NCBI GenBank assembly: GCA_036250195.1
Contig: JAVHZZ010000003.1
Span: 22,969,573 to 23,033,572 of the forward strand
Reading direction: 5' to 3'
Length of the DNA stretch: 64,000 nt
DNA from: Mixophyes australis
Taxonomy: Eukaryota; Chordata; Amphibia; Anura; Limnodynastidae
Shown: positions 33,105 to 44,269 of the stretch, piece after piece
Position numbering within the stretch: the first letter of the stretch is position 1
Layout: each line of letters begins with the position of its first letter
Notes under the pieces: generated by a model
Seen by the model: the letters and a program-made list of their open reading frames with translations, nothing else
Told to the model about the DNA's origin: nothing
Databases searched by the model: none
Program-made: the position numbers and the translations under genes

Positions 33105-36078
33105 GGGGGAGCCGAGTCTCAGAATGTGCAGTGAGGAGGGGGGGGGGGGGGGCAGGGGGAGCTGAGTCTCAGAATGTGCAGTGAGGAGGGGGGGGGGGGA
33201 GCAGCTCTGCTGTACTCAGAATGTGCAGTGAGGGGGGGGAGCAGCTCTGCTGTACTCAGAATGTGCAGTGGGGGGGGGGCAGTTCTGCTGTACTGAGAAT
33301 GTACAGGGCGGGGGGGACATCTCTGCTCTATTGAGAATGTGCGGGGGGCAGCTCTGCTGTACTCAGAATGTGCAGTGGGGGGGGGGCAGCTCTGCTGTAC
33401 TCAGAATGTGCAGTGGGGGGGCAGCTCTGCTGTACTGAGAATGTGCAGAGGGGGCAGCTCTGCTGTACTCAGAATGTGCAGGGGGGGCAGCTCTGCTGTA
33501 CTGAGAATGTGCAGAGGGGGCAGCTCTGCTGTACTCAGAATGTGCAGAGGGGGCAGCTCTGCTGTACTCAGAATGTGCAGAGGGGGCAGCTCTGCTGTAC
33601 TGAGAATGTGCAGGGGGGGCGCTCTGCTGTACTGAGTGTGCAGGGGGGGCGCTCTGCTGTACTGAGAATGTGCAGGGGGGGCAGCTCTGCTGTACTCAGA
33701 ATGTGCAGGGGGGGCAGCTCTGCTGTACTCAGAATGTGCAGTGGGGGGGGAGCAGCTCTGCTGTACTCAGAATGTGCAGTGAGGGGGCAGTTCTGCTGTA
33801 CTGTGAATGTACAGGGCGGGGGGGAGAACTCTGCTCTATTGAGAATGTGCAGTGGGGGGGCAGCTCTGCTGTACTCAGAATGTGCAGTGGGGGGGGGAGC
33901 TCTGCTGTACTCAGAATGTGCAGTGGGGGGGGGGGGCAGCTCTGCTGTACTGAGAATGTGCAGGGGGGGGCAGCTCTGCTGTACTGAGAATGTGCAGAGG
34001 GGGCAGCTCTGCTGTACTGAGAATGTGCAGTGGGGGTTGGGGCAGCTCTGCTGTACTCAGAATGTGCAGTGGGGGGGGGCAGCTCTGCTGTACTGAGAAT
34101 GTGCAGAGGGGGCAGCTCTGCTGTACTCAGAATGTGCAGTGGGGGGGCAGCTCTGCTGTACTCAGAATGTGCAGTGAGGGGGGCAGTTCTGCTGTACTGA
34201 GAATGTACACAGCGGGGGGGACATCTCTGCTCTATTGAGAATGTGCAGTGGGGGGGCAGCTCTGCTGTACTCAGAATGTGCAGTGGGGGGGCAGCTCTGC
34301 TGTACTCAGAATGTGCCGTGAGGGGGGCAGTTCTGCTGTACTGATAATGTACAGGGCGGGGGGGACATCTCTGCTCTATTGAGAATGTGCAGGGGGCAGC
34401 TCTGTTGTACTCAGAATGTGCAGTGGGGGGGGCAGTTCTGCTGTACTGAGAATGTACAGGGCGGGGGGGACATCTCTGCTCTATTGAGAATGTGCAGAGG
34501 GGGCAGCTCTGCTGTACTCAGAATGTGCAGGGGGGCAGCTCTGCTGTACTGAGAATGTGCAGAGGGGGCAGCTCTGCTGTACTCAGAATGTGCAGAGGGG
34601 GCAGCTCTGCTGTACTCAGAATGTGCAGAGGGGGGCAGTTCTGCTGTACTGAGAATGTGCAGAGGGGGCAGCTCTGCTGTACTCAGAATGTGCAGAGGGG
34701 GCAGCTCTGCTGTACTCAGAGGGCCTGAGTCATTAAGGAGAGCAAAGCATAAAAAAGGAGTAACATTTGCACATGGGCAAAACCATGTTACATTGGAGGG
34801 GGAGGTAAATTTAAAATGTGGGGACAGATTTATAGTTGGGGTATGACATGGCCTAGATCAACTTTAAATTTTAGTGTAAAGATAAAGCTATTAAGTATAT
34901 GTGTGCTAGATGAAAAAACAGCCAGTATTTAACTTATGTGCAAAATAATAAACTAATTTGCACCCCTAACATTGTAACATGGTTTGTCCCAGAGAACATT
35001 TACTCCTTTTTTGCCTTAATGACTCAGGCCCAGAATGTGCAGTGGAGGGGGGGGCAGCTCTGCTGTACTCAGAATGTGCAGTGGGGGGGGGGGGGGCAGC
35101 TCTGCTGTACTGAGAATGTGCAGTGGGGGACAGCTCTGCTGTACTGAGAATGTGCAGGGGGAGCGTTCTGCTGTACTCAGAATGTGCAGTGGGGGGAGCA
35201 GCTCTGCTGTACTGAGAATGTGCAGGGGGGGGCGCTCTGCTGTACTGAGTGTGCAGGGGGGCGCTCTGCTGTACTGAGAATGTGCAGGGGGGGCAGCTCT
35301 GCTGTACTCAGAATGTGCAGTGAGGGGACAGTTCTGCTGTACTGAGAATGTACAGGGCGGGGGGGGAGAACTCTGCTCTATTGAGAATGTGCAGTGGGGG
35401 GGCAGCTCTGCTGTACTGAGAATGTGCAGTGGGGGGGGGCAGCTCTGCTGTACTCAGAATGTGCAGTGGGGGGGGGGAGCTCTGCTGTACTCAGAATGTG
35501 CAGTGGGGGGGCAGCTCTGCTGTACTGAGAATGTGCGGGGGGGGGGGGAGCTCTGCTGTACTGAGAATGTGCAGTGGGGGTTGGGGCAGCTCTGCTGTAC
35601 TCAGAATGTGCAGTGGGGGGGGCAGCTCTGCTGTACTCAGAATGTGCAGTGAGGGGGGCAGTTCTGCTGTACTGAGAATGTACACAGCGGGGGGGGGACA
35701 TCTCTGCTCTATTGAGAATGTGCAGTGGGGGGGGGCAGCTCTGCTGTACTCAGAATGTGCAGTGGGGGGGGCAGCTCTGCTGTACTGAGAATGTGCAGAG
35801 GGGGCAGCTCTGCTGTACTGAGAATGTGCAGAGGGGGCAGCTCTGCTGTACTCAGAATGTGCAGTGAGGGGGGCAGTTCTGCTGTACTGAGAATGTACAG
35901 GGCGGGGGGGACATCTCTGCTCTATTGAGAATGTGCAGTGGGGGGGGCAGCTCTGCTGTACTGAGAATGTGCAGAGGGGGCAGCTCTGCTGTACTCAGAA
36001 TGTGCAGTGGGGGGGCGGGAGCAGCTCTGCTGTACTCAGAATGTGCAGGGGAGGGGGGCGCTCTGCTGTACTCAGGGG
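33105..36078 (+). repeat. G-rich minisatellite, about 36-bp unit
   Basis: About 75-80 tandem units of GCTCTGCTGTACTCAGAATG then TGCAG followed by a run of 5 to 16 G. Unit length varies with the G run. A variant pair (GAATGTACAGGGCGGGGGG and ATCTCTGCTCTATTGAGAAT) recurs about every 200-400 bp, indicating higher-order amplification. Interrupted once by a MITE at 34731-35031. Apparent open frames (up to 242 codons) are repeat artefacts. Confidence 0.95.
34731..35031. mobile_element. GGGCCTGAGTCATTAAGG MITE, copy 2, inside minisatellite
   Basis: Ends GGGCCTGAGTCATTAAGG and CCTTAATGACTCAGGCCC. The flanking trinucleotide AGA (34728-34730 and 35032-35034) duplicates minisatellite sequence, so the insertion site is exact. 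Interior matches the element at 17557-17888 in inverted orientation. PIF/Harbinger-like by its 3-bp duplication and GGG ends. Confidence 0.95.
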
Positions 36079-37639
36079 TTCAGCAGACCTGGATGCTTAT
36101 TATGACCTTTCAGTTCCAGAACCAAGAGACATCTGTCTATCTCTCTGCCTCTTGAGCGGCCACTGTGGGGCCCATCCCTGCAACCACCTCTAGACTGTTT
36201 ACCGATCACTATATAGGCCGTGCTTGCTCAGAAGTGGCTCGTATCCCAGCAGAGCAGAGCTGGGAGACTACAGCGACATCGCCGGGCCCCTACACATATT
36301 TTGCTCTTGGGACCATTGATGTTCTACCCCAGGGTGCGAGCATTACGCTGCAGTCTCTGTGGATACATCTAAGAACGTGTCAGCGGCTGCAGAGAACAGG
36401 AGACGCGTGTTATGGTAAATGTGCCATGAATACTGCTGATATTGGCAGCTATATAAAAAGCCGGGATCACAAAGTAATGCTGCTCTAATTTCTGCCTCCT
36501 CTTCCTGTCCCCATTTCCACTTTTTGGGGTAAATGCCTCAACCTGCGGTCAAATTGCTGATTTTCTGTGATTTTGCTGGTGGGATTTAAAACGACAGTTT
36601 CATGAATGGTAAAACCCAGCGTGTTGGGTTGGAAAAAATATTTTTAATATAACCTTGATAATTAAATTACTGTTATAAATCCTGCCAGCAACAAAGTTGC
36701 AGACTGATGCGTTTATCCCTTTATCGTTGTTTTCTTGATATCTTGTCGGAGACTTTTGAAATGATGCATCGACTTGTGTCCTGATGTACAGCTCACAGTA
36801 TAGTTCATCCATAGGCAACATGTTCTGCTATGGTAGCACTACAACTTCCAGCCACTTCTAGTTGTCAGGGTGTGCTGGGACTTGTAGTTCCAGACAGCTG
36901 CAGGAGGCCCAGGTTCTTCGTGCCTGGTGCAGACGGTTTGCATTATTGTGTTCATGCATTAGCAAGTGTTAAACCTGCAGAACACAGATCTGAGGTCTTA
37001 TATACAGCTATCCTCAGACGTCAGCCCAGTGTGTGTAGCACCTGGGGAGAGCCAGCTTACAGGAGGACATTTGGCGCTCCTTGCTATGGTCCATGTGTCC
37101 CTAGAATCCGGCCAACTGGAGAGAGGGAACTGATTGGCCTCTTACCTATCCTGTGCCCCCAGCAGCTGCTCCTGACAGGTGTCCTCTCTCCTCTCCCTTC
37201 GTGGCAGATGGCAACAAAATTGGGATTGTTGGCAGGTCTCAGTGCTGCCTTCACAGCACACATACCGCGTGTACACAGACACACAGGCATATGAGCCGTG
37301 TGACAGCGAGCTCAGGGTATGGTGACCCTCCCTCATCTCATGGTTATGTCTATGTAAGAAGGGGTATTACATTCATCTAATGTGTGCGGCCCAACTGACA
37401 GCACTAATTCTCTGATAAAACTACAGGGTACATGGACATCATGCTTATTATTTGTTCCTGTATGTTCACTTTTTTATATTTCTCTTTTTTGTAATCTAAA
37501 AAGTTCACCTTTTCCTCCGGCATTTCCTACAGCCTCCCGGGGATATGCAGGGTGCCCCTCTAAATCCTATCATAATGGCCACTGTGCATGGGAATAATGT
37601 GTTATCAAATACAGTTACCTTATGCCCTAAGAAGACAAG
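36079..37639. other. Non-coding, no recognised feature
   Basis: A GC-richer stretch at 36830-37294 is open for 154 codons on the plus strand, but it includes the repeat-like GTGTGCTGGGACTTGTAGTT and no recognisable domain. Remaining sequence is unclassified. Confidence 0.4.
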
Positions 37640-37814
37640 GGGCTAGATTTACTAAGCTGCGGGTTTGAAAAAGTGGGGATGTTGCCTATAGCAACCAATC
37701 AGATTCTAGCTATCATTTTGTAGAAGGTACTAAATAAATGAAAGCTAGAATCTGATTGGTTGCTATAGGCAACATCCCCACTTTTCCAAACCCGCAGCTT
37801 AGTAAATCTAGCCC
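37640..37814. mobile_element. Foldback MITE (CAATCAGATTCTAGCTATCA family), copy 2
   Basis: A 175-bp near-perfect hairpin. GGGCTAGATTTACTAAGCTG and its reverse complement form the ends, and GCAACCAATCAGATTCTAGC is mirrored internally. AAG is duplicated on both sides (37637-37639, 37815-37817). High arm identity suggests a recent insertion. Confidence 0.95.
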
Positions 37815-38008
37815 AAGGACTTTCAGGTTGGGACCTCCGCCGGCCATGAGGTTTCATCAGCGGTAGAGCGCGCGCGGGGGGGGGGGGAGATTTAACAAGC
37901 AGTGTGGTGGTACACGTACGGCTGCAATCTAGGCTCTTGTTATCTCCTGTCAGGATGGCGATAACAGAAGAAAATTAATTAAAAAAATGCTTTATTCTTT
38001 GAAAGGAA

Positions 38009-38009
<1 letters not shown>

Positions 38010-38039
<30 letters not shown>
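38010..38039. repeat. (AT)n microsatellite
   Basis: TA dinucleotide run at the left edge of the second Helitron-like element, as at the first copy. Confidence 0.95.
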
Positions 38040-38040
38040 T

Positions 38041-38442
38041 ACAAGTTAACCCGTGCATGATACTCATGCATTCTAGTCAAATCAAGCTACTTAAGGTGTT
38101 AAAAAGTTTCTTGTCATGCATTAGGGCCTAGCCCAGGCCTCCTCAGGGGAAGAGCGTTACTTCCCGACGCAAGCGCCCTTTTTTAACGTGGTTTTGTCCA
38201 CATGTCACCACCTCATCATTTTTCTCCATCACTTCATCCTTCATCTTCATCGCCACATCCTTCATCAAGCTACTTAAGGTGTTAAAAACTCCCCACTGTC
38301 ACCCCCGGCAACCACCAACCACTCCCAACTGTCACTTCTCCTTCAAGAAATATATAGGTCAGTGTATAACTCTGCCCAGCAGGTGGCGCTGCAGCTTGTT
38401 TTTTTTTTTTCCACACACGCCACTAGTTTTATATATATTAGA
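38041..38442 (-). mobile_element. Helitron-like non-autonomous element, copy 2
   Basis: Shares ACAAGTTAACCCGTGCATGA, TCATGCATTCTAGTCAAATC and AAGCTACTTAAGGTGTTAAA with the copy at 3937, and ends CACGCCACTAG plus an AT-rich TAGA. The AAGCTACTTAAGGTGTTAAA block occurs twice here (about 38086 and 38266), showing internal rearrangement. The 33-bp repeat is reduced to one unit. Confidence 0.6.
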
Positions 38443-38613
38443 TACTGGCCCAGGGCAGCAGTCTTGCACCACATAACTGCAGACCCCACAGAGAGACGAC
38501 ACTCCTGCCCCTGGAATGTAAAACCAATCACACATCACCACTCTGCAATATTCCAATTTAAAATTTTTATTAGTGGAACTGAAAGCCCGACCCTACCTAG
38601 CCGGGTCACAGAT

Positions 38614-39440
38614 AATCATCATCATTTATTTATATAGCGCCAACATATTCCGTAGCGCTTTACAATTGGGGACAAACATAATAAACTAATAAACAAACTG
38701 GGTAAAACAGACAAAGAGGTGAGAAGGCCCCTGCTCGCAAGCTTACAATCTATGGGACAATGGGAGTTTGATACATGAGGTTAAGTCTACATTTTGCATT
38801 TCGGCCAAGCCAGACTGCAAAGGTAAAAGTGACTCATAAGCTAAATGATCCCGTCACACAACAATGGTTGGTCATGGGGTAGTTGTCTTGTGTGAAATTG
38901 TGTAACGGGTGGTAATAGGGTAATGTAGTGAGGTTAAGAAGGTGGTTGAGGAATATTATAAGCTTGTCTGAAGAGGTAGTTTTTCAGAGAAAGCTTGAAA
39001 GCTTGTAGACCAGAGGAGAGTCTTATTGAGCGAGGGAGAGAATTCCATAGAGTGGGTGCAGCCCGAAAAAAGTCCTGTAACTGGGAATGGGAGGATGTAA
39101 TGAGGGTGGATGAGAGACCCAGATCTTGTGCAAAACGGAGTTGCCGAGTTGGGAGATATTTTGAGACAAGAGAGGAGATGTATTTCGGTGCAGTGTTGTT
39201 GACGGGCCTTGTAGGTTAGTAAAAGTGTTTTATATTGGATTCTGTAGCAAACAGGCAACCAGTGTAGAGACATACAGAGTGATTCAGCAGAGGAATAACG
39301 ATTTGCAAGGAAAATCAATCTAGCCGCAGCGTGCAAAATAGATTGTAGGGGTTTGAGTCTGTTTTGTGGAAGACCAGTAAGGAGGAAATTGCAATAGTCA
39401 ATGCGGGAGATGATAAGTGCATATATCCTCCAAGACTGGC
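38614..39440 (-). pseudogene. L2-type LINE 3' end, antisense, decayed
   Basis: Starts with the inverted tail (ATCATCATCATTTATTTATA, TTCCGTAGCGCTTTACAATT). Read on the minus strand it encodes the C-terminal piece typical of L2/CR1 ORF2: A-A-A-R-L-I-F, S-L-H-W-L-P-V, Y-R-I-Q-Y-K-T, L-T-Y-K-A (minus-strand frame 39336-38956). Frameshifts and stops break it. The 5' part of the LINE is missing. Confidence 0.85.
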
Positions 39441-40157
39441 CTGACGAAGCGTTAATATACCCTTACAGCTCCAAGTTGGTATCGCTCAGCTACCCGGTGA
39501 GATTTTGTTGATAAATTGCAGAAATAACAGTTCTTGTTTGTTATCACTGAGACAAGTGGCAAAATCACTGTTCTCGCCCTTGTTGGAATGTAAAACGACT
39601 GCATAAACAGCTGCTAACGGTCCAGAATTTGGCAGGAATGGCTCCATTCCAAGCCCCAGTGAGGGGTGGGGCTTATCAGAAGTGGACAGATATATGGCAG
39701 GTCTACGGTGCGGTGTATTGTGTTCCAGTTCACCCAAATCAATATTGGGTTGGTTTGTTTGATAGACTCAAGTTTACCCATTAATTAAATAATGACCGGA
39801 TAGAACTTAATAAATGTTATTTCCGAACATGCAAAAAATGAGCTCTGTTTTGTTAGATCACGCGCCTGTTTTTGCGCAAATGTGTCCATTTTTCTGCCTA
39901 AAATCCAAGCAAAAAGAAGGCGCCTCATTGCTGAAAGCTGCTTTCTATATGAGTGGACGTTTAACTAAGCGGTTTGTTCAACAAGACCTTGGGGTATATA
40001 ATCACGCCCCCAGCCAGGTCTCTCGTGTGTATTACATTCCTGGGAAAAGTTGAGGGAGGATAATATAGACCTAGTGCCATCTTGTAGTGGCCGTTTCACC
40101 CATTAACTCTCTGAGAGCGGAAGTGGAAGACATTCGGAAGGTAACATGTTGGATCAG
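39441..40157. other. Non-coding, no recognised feature
   Basis: No gene or repeat ends recognised between the LINE remnant and the MITE at 40158. Confidence 0.4.
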
Positions 40158-40397
40158 CAGGGGCAAATGCAGGATTTGTAGAGGGGGGTTTCCACACCAC
40201 GCCGCCAGTGGGCGTGACCAGCATGCATGGGGACGTGGCTATAATTTTAGACAGTGCTTGGCCAACTCTTCCTATCCCTATAATATACTTGGGCAATGCT
40301 GCGTGCACTACTGTTAGGTGCACACCACTCTCCCTTGTCAAGCAGAGCCGTGTGAAGCAGGAGCAGGCTTGGAGGGGGGGTCCCCCTCGGTTTGCTT
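40158..40397 (+). mobile_element. hAT-like MITE (family A, copy 3)
   Basis: Begins CAGGGGCAAATGCAGG and ends CCCCCTCGGTTTGCTT. Flanking octamers TGGATCAG (40150-40157) and TTGATCAG (40398-40405) agree at 7 of 8. Same ATAATTTTAGACAGTGCTTGG core as copies at 1538 and 16616. Confidence 0.9.
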
Positions 40398-41592
40398 TTG
40401 ATCAGGGCATAACTGATCTTTGATGGACCCCTCGAAACCACAGTCTGATTGTGTATCGTCTCCCGGATCATCTCACTGGCTGTTGCCTTACAGATCAGGA
40501 ACCCCGGGTCACTTTACTACCCAAGATCAGGGAAACTGAAGGTTGTACTAGTTATAATAACAAGCAACATCATGCTCAGGACCAAACGCAATTACAAGTT
40601 ATGAAAAGTTAAACTTGATGGACCTGTGTCTTTTTTCAACCTTACAAACTATATTTAACTATTCGAACCACTCTGATATTTTGATTTAAATTCAAGCACT
40701 CCAACACCTCGCCTGTTGAGCGTGCCGATTGGACGGCTGTTTATCCACTGAGTGCAGCTTGTACCCCAAATGTCCATGTTCCTGTGTTTTGAGACCCTGA
40801 AAGAGACAGTTCCCAATGGTATTACACATTTAGCAATCAAGGGACCCTAAAAATAGATTCTGTGACTCCACTTAAGATCGTGACCCCCCAGTTTGTGCCC
40901 CTCTGTTCTAGACCCCAATGGAATATCACCTCTGTCCTCCTGAGGAGTATGACTCCATCCTGCCACCTAGTGGAGGTCCGTAGACTTGGCCTGGTCTGTT
41001 CTGAGCCGCATCAACAACAAGCAGGAAATTTCTTAATACATTATACATTTCCCAGCCATAAGTACTCTTGAAACTTCGTTTCTGCAAGCTGTAGAGCTTA
41101 CTATCCAATCTGTCATTTTTAGCAGTGGTGATTTGGTGAATCAATGCGTCAAAGAGCTGACAATAGAATTGCAGCTGAGTTTTCTGTCTCGCTGAGCCCG
41201 AGAATTGTTCTTAATGACAGGTTGTGTTTTACATACAGTACAGGTGCAGGAATAAATGCCATCTCTGATTTAATTCTAATACATCATTGTCAGCTAAGCA
41301 GTGCCTGTGGTTGGACTGTCAGCGTGGGTTAAGATTAATTGCAGTTGTATATATGTATATCAACAATGAAAAATAAGTTGGCTCGGTATAACACAGCTTG
41401 TCTTCTGCCTGTTGTGTACAGCTAAAGGTGCTGTACTTCTGTTCTTTAACAAGGCAAAACTTTGCAAAGTTTGATATCCAGTTGTAAGCAAAGAGCTCAA
41501 AACAAGTTGAATGTATGAGCTTCATTCAAGATAGACTTTCATTTCTTATCACAATCGTCAGGCGCGGGCTGGCAAGTGTAAGCCTGGGGGGC
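40398..41592. other. Non-coding, no recognised feature
   Basis: No intact gene, tandem repeat or transposon boundary recognised. Confidence 0.4.
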
Positions 41593-41682
41593 GCACAGGC
41601 GGCCGCATCACGTGACACGCGATGCGGCCGTGTGATTGATGACGCGGCCGCATCGCGTGTCACGTGATGCGGCCGCCTGTGC
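41593..41682. repeat. Perfect palindrome, 38-bp arms, with NotI-type GCGGCCGC cores
   Basis: Arm 1 (41593-41630) begins GCACAGGCGGCCGCATCACG. Arm 2 (41645-41682) is its exact reverse complement. The loop is 14 nt (TGTGATTGATGACG). Each arm contains CACGTG and several CpG sites, unlike the AT-rich surroundings. It abuts the 148-bp tandem array. Confidence 0.95.
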
Positions 41683-42352
41683 CCTGTCCTCACTAACACA
41701 TCACTCATCTCCTGATATACTCTGTGCTGCTGGGGGACCCTGCTCCTTCCACTATATAACTCTCAGTCTGTGGCTTTCTGCTGCCTCCATTCCCCTCCTC
41801 ACATCATGTCACTGCCCCTGTCACATGCAGCCCTGTCCTCACTAACACATCACTCGTCTCCTGATATACTCTGTGCTGCTGGGGACCCTGCTCCTTCCAC
41901 TATATAACTCTCAGTCTGTGGCTTTCTGCTGCCTCCATTCCCCTCCTCACATCATGTCACTGCCCCTGTCACATGCAGCCCTGTCCTCACTAACACATCA
42001 CTCATCTCCTGATATACTCTGTGCTGCTGGGGACCCTGCTCCTTCCACTATATAACTCTGTCTGTGGCTTCCTGCTGCCTCCATCCCTCTCCTCACATCA
42101 TGTCACTGCCCCTGTCACATGCAGCCCTGTCCTCACTAACACATCACCTCATCTCCTGATATACTCTGTGCTGCTGGGGAATCCTGCTCCTTCCACTATG
42201 TAACTCTGTCTGTGGCTTCCTGCTGCCTCCATTCCCCTCCTCACATCATGTCACTGTCCTTCTCACATGCAGCTCTGTCCTCACTGACACATCACTCATC
42301 TCCTGATATACTCTGTGCTGCTGGGGACCCTGCTTCTTCCACTATATAACTC
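41681..42352 (+). repeat. 148-bp tandem repeat
   Basis: About 4.5 copies of a 148-149-bp unit starting GCCCTGTCCTCACTAACACA and including GATATACTCTGTGCTGCTGG, ACTATATAACTCTCAGTC and CATCATGTCACTGCCCC. Starts at 41681, 41830 and 41978 were checked. Each unit carries an ACTATATAA motif. The array lies between the palindrome and the 5'-truncated LINE. Confidence 0.95.
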
Positions 42353-42423
42353 TCAGTTTGTACGTTGCAATGATCTTATTGGCTAATACACTAGGGACAT
42401 CCCAAATACGCAGGAGATGAAAG

Positions 42424-43913
42424 TTGAATATAATACACTATTCTGGCCTCAGCCACCTGAATACAATTACTACACTTCCAGTCGGGGTCCCTCAGGTCTC
42501 TGTCCTTGGACCCTTACTATTCTCACTATACACCTCTTCTCTGGGTGCACTCATCAGCTCCTTCGGTCTCAAGTACCACCTTTATGCTGATGACACTCAA
42601 CTCTACCTTTCCTCTCCTGATCTCTCTTCCTCCCTTCTCTCCAGGGTATCCGCATGCCTCTCTGCTATCTCCTCCTGGATGTCCTCTAGATTTCTTAAAC
42701 TCAATCTTGCTAAAACTGAACTCATTGTCTTTCCTCCCTCTCGTACCTCCTTCCCCTCTGACCTCTCTATCAATGTTGACAACTCATCTATCTCCCCTGT
42801 TCCCCAACTCCGCTGCCTAGGTGTCATCCTCGACTCCTCTCTCTCCTTTGCCCCTCACATTCACTCTCTCGCCAAATCCTGCCGTTTCCAGCTTTGCAAC
42901 ATTGCCCGCATTCGGCCCTTCCTCTCCCAGGATGCCACCAAATCTCTCGTCCACTCTCTAATCATCTCCCGCTTGGACTACTGCAACCTTCTCCTTATCG
43001 GCCTCCCCCTCTCTAATCTTGCTCCCCTTAGATCTGTACTTAACGCCGCTGCTAGGCTTATTTTCCTCTCTCGCCGTTCCACCTCTGTCTCCCCACTCTA
43101 CCAAGCCCTTCACTGGCTCCCCTTCCCCTACAGAATCCTTTTCAAGCTCCTCACTCTGACTTACAAGGCCCTCGCCAACTCCACTGCTCCCTATATCTCT
43201 AACCTTATCTCTATTCACACTCCCTCCCGCCCACTGCGATCGTCCAATGATCGTCGCCTCTCTTCCCCTCTGATTACCTCCTCTCACGCACGTATCCAAG
43301 ACTTCTCCCGCACCGCTCCCCTCCATTGGAACAAGCTCCCCCGCTCCATCAGAACTTCCCCTAATCTGTCCTCTTTCAAATGAACATTAAAAACCCACCT
43401 TTTCGTTAAAGCCTTCCAGTCTCATGCCTAAACTCCCACCGGTCGGCTACCTCTCTTTCTCATCCCTTCTCCCCCTTCCTCGACTCCGTCTCCGTTTCTC
43501 CCGTCTCTCCGTCTCATCCATGTGTCTGTCTGTCTTCCCATCCCTTTAGATTGTTCGCTCCTTTGAGCAGGGCTCTCCTACCTCCTGTTTCCATCACTTT
43601 TAACTGCGCTCTCCAGCTACTCTGCTCACCTCCTCTCGGTCCCTCTGCCCTCTGTCTCCTCTCGCTTTTCCCCGCTCCCCTCAGTGACTCTCAACCTGTC
43701 ATCTGTGCCCACCCTCTTGGGCCATAGTTACCTGCCTATACTCACTTTTCCCCTCCCTCCCTCTCTTTCATGCTTTGCCTGAGCCCCCAGGGTTATAGTG
43801 CTTACTGTTACTTGTACTGTGCTGTTTCACCTTGTACTGTGCCATTGTTTGTCCCTGTACGGCGCTACGGATACTTTGTGGCGCCCTATAAATAAAAATG
43901 AATAATAATAAAT
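42424..43913 (+). mobile_element. L2/CR1-type LINE, 5' truncated
   Basis: One plus-strand frame stays open from 42424 to 43386. It holds the 3' half of the reverse transcriptase: a [16 protein letters not shown] motif (the usual G after PQ is V here), the catalytic [10 protein letters not shown] box, [22 protein letters not shown] and the C-terminal [11 protein letters not shown] and LTYKAL blocks. A 3' UTR follows, ending GGCGCCCTATAAATAAAAATG plus an AAT-rich tail near 43913. The N-terminal endonuclease and first RT motifs are absent, so this copy cannot move. The uninterrupted frame suggests a moderately recent insertion. The true left edge may be near 42470. Confidence 0.85.
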
Positions 43914-44269
43914 ACACAAGGGAGCAGACAAGATGGACCTATTTTATAGCATCAAAATATATATTTAGATATATTAATGTAAACATGTCAGGACGCAGAG
44001 TGTTGCTCTATTTCCCCCATTCCTTTTTATCTCATAAAACCATGACATCCACCTTACAAGTGCCCCATTTTATCTCATGTTTTAAGTTTGTTCTATATTT
44101 CAAGAAATAGCCAATTTATCACGCCAACACAGCTCAATAAGTGACATCTGGCTGTAGAATCCGTGCCAAGCGGCTGCTGACCTAAAGCTGGCACAGAGAT
44201 GCATCAGATGGCATAGTGGAGAATGTATGTAGTAAGGGACAACGTTAGTGGTATACAGAGAATTAGAGG
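43914..44269. other. Non-coding, no recognised feature
   Basis: Short unique-looking spacer between the LINE tail and the 40-bp minisatellite. Confidence 0.5.

Noticed and set aside
33339..35928. Many plus-strand frames encoding SSAVLRMCRGG-type repeats, up to 242 codons
   Set aside because: Products of the G-rich minisatellite. Frame changes follow G-run length and no unique sequence is encoded.
36830..37294. 154-codon frame as a host gene
   Set aside because: Begins within repeat-like sequence (CTGGGACTTGTAGTT), shows no family resemblance and is overlapped by frames on both strands.
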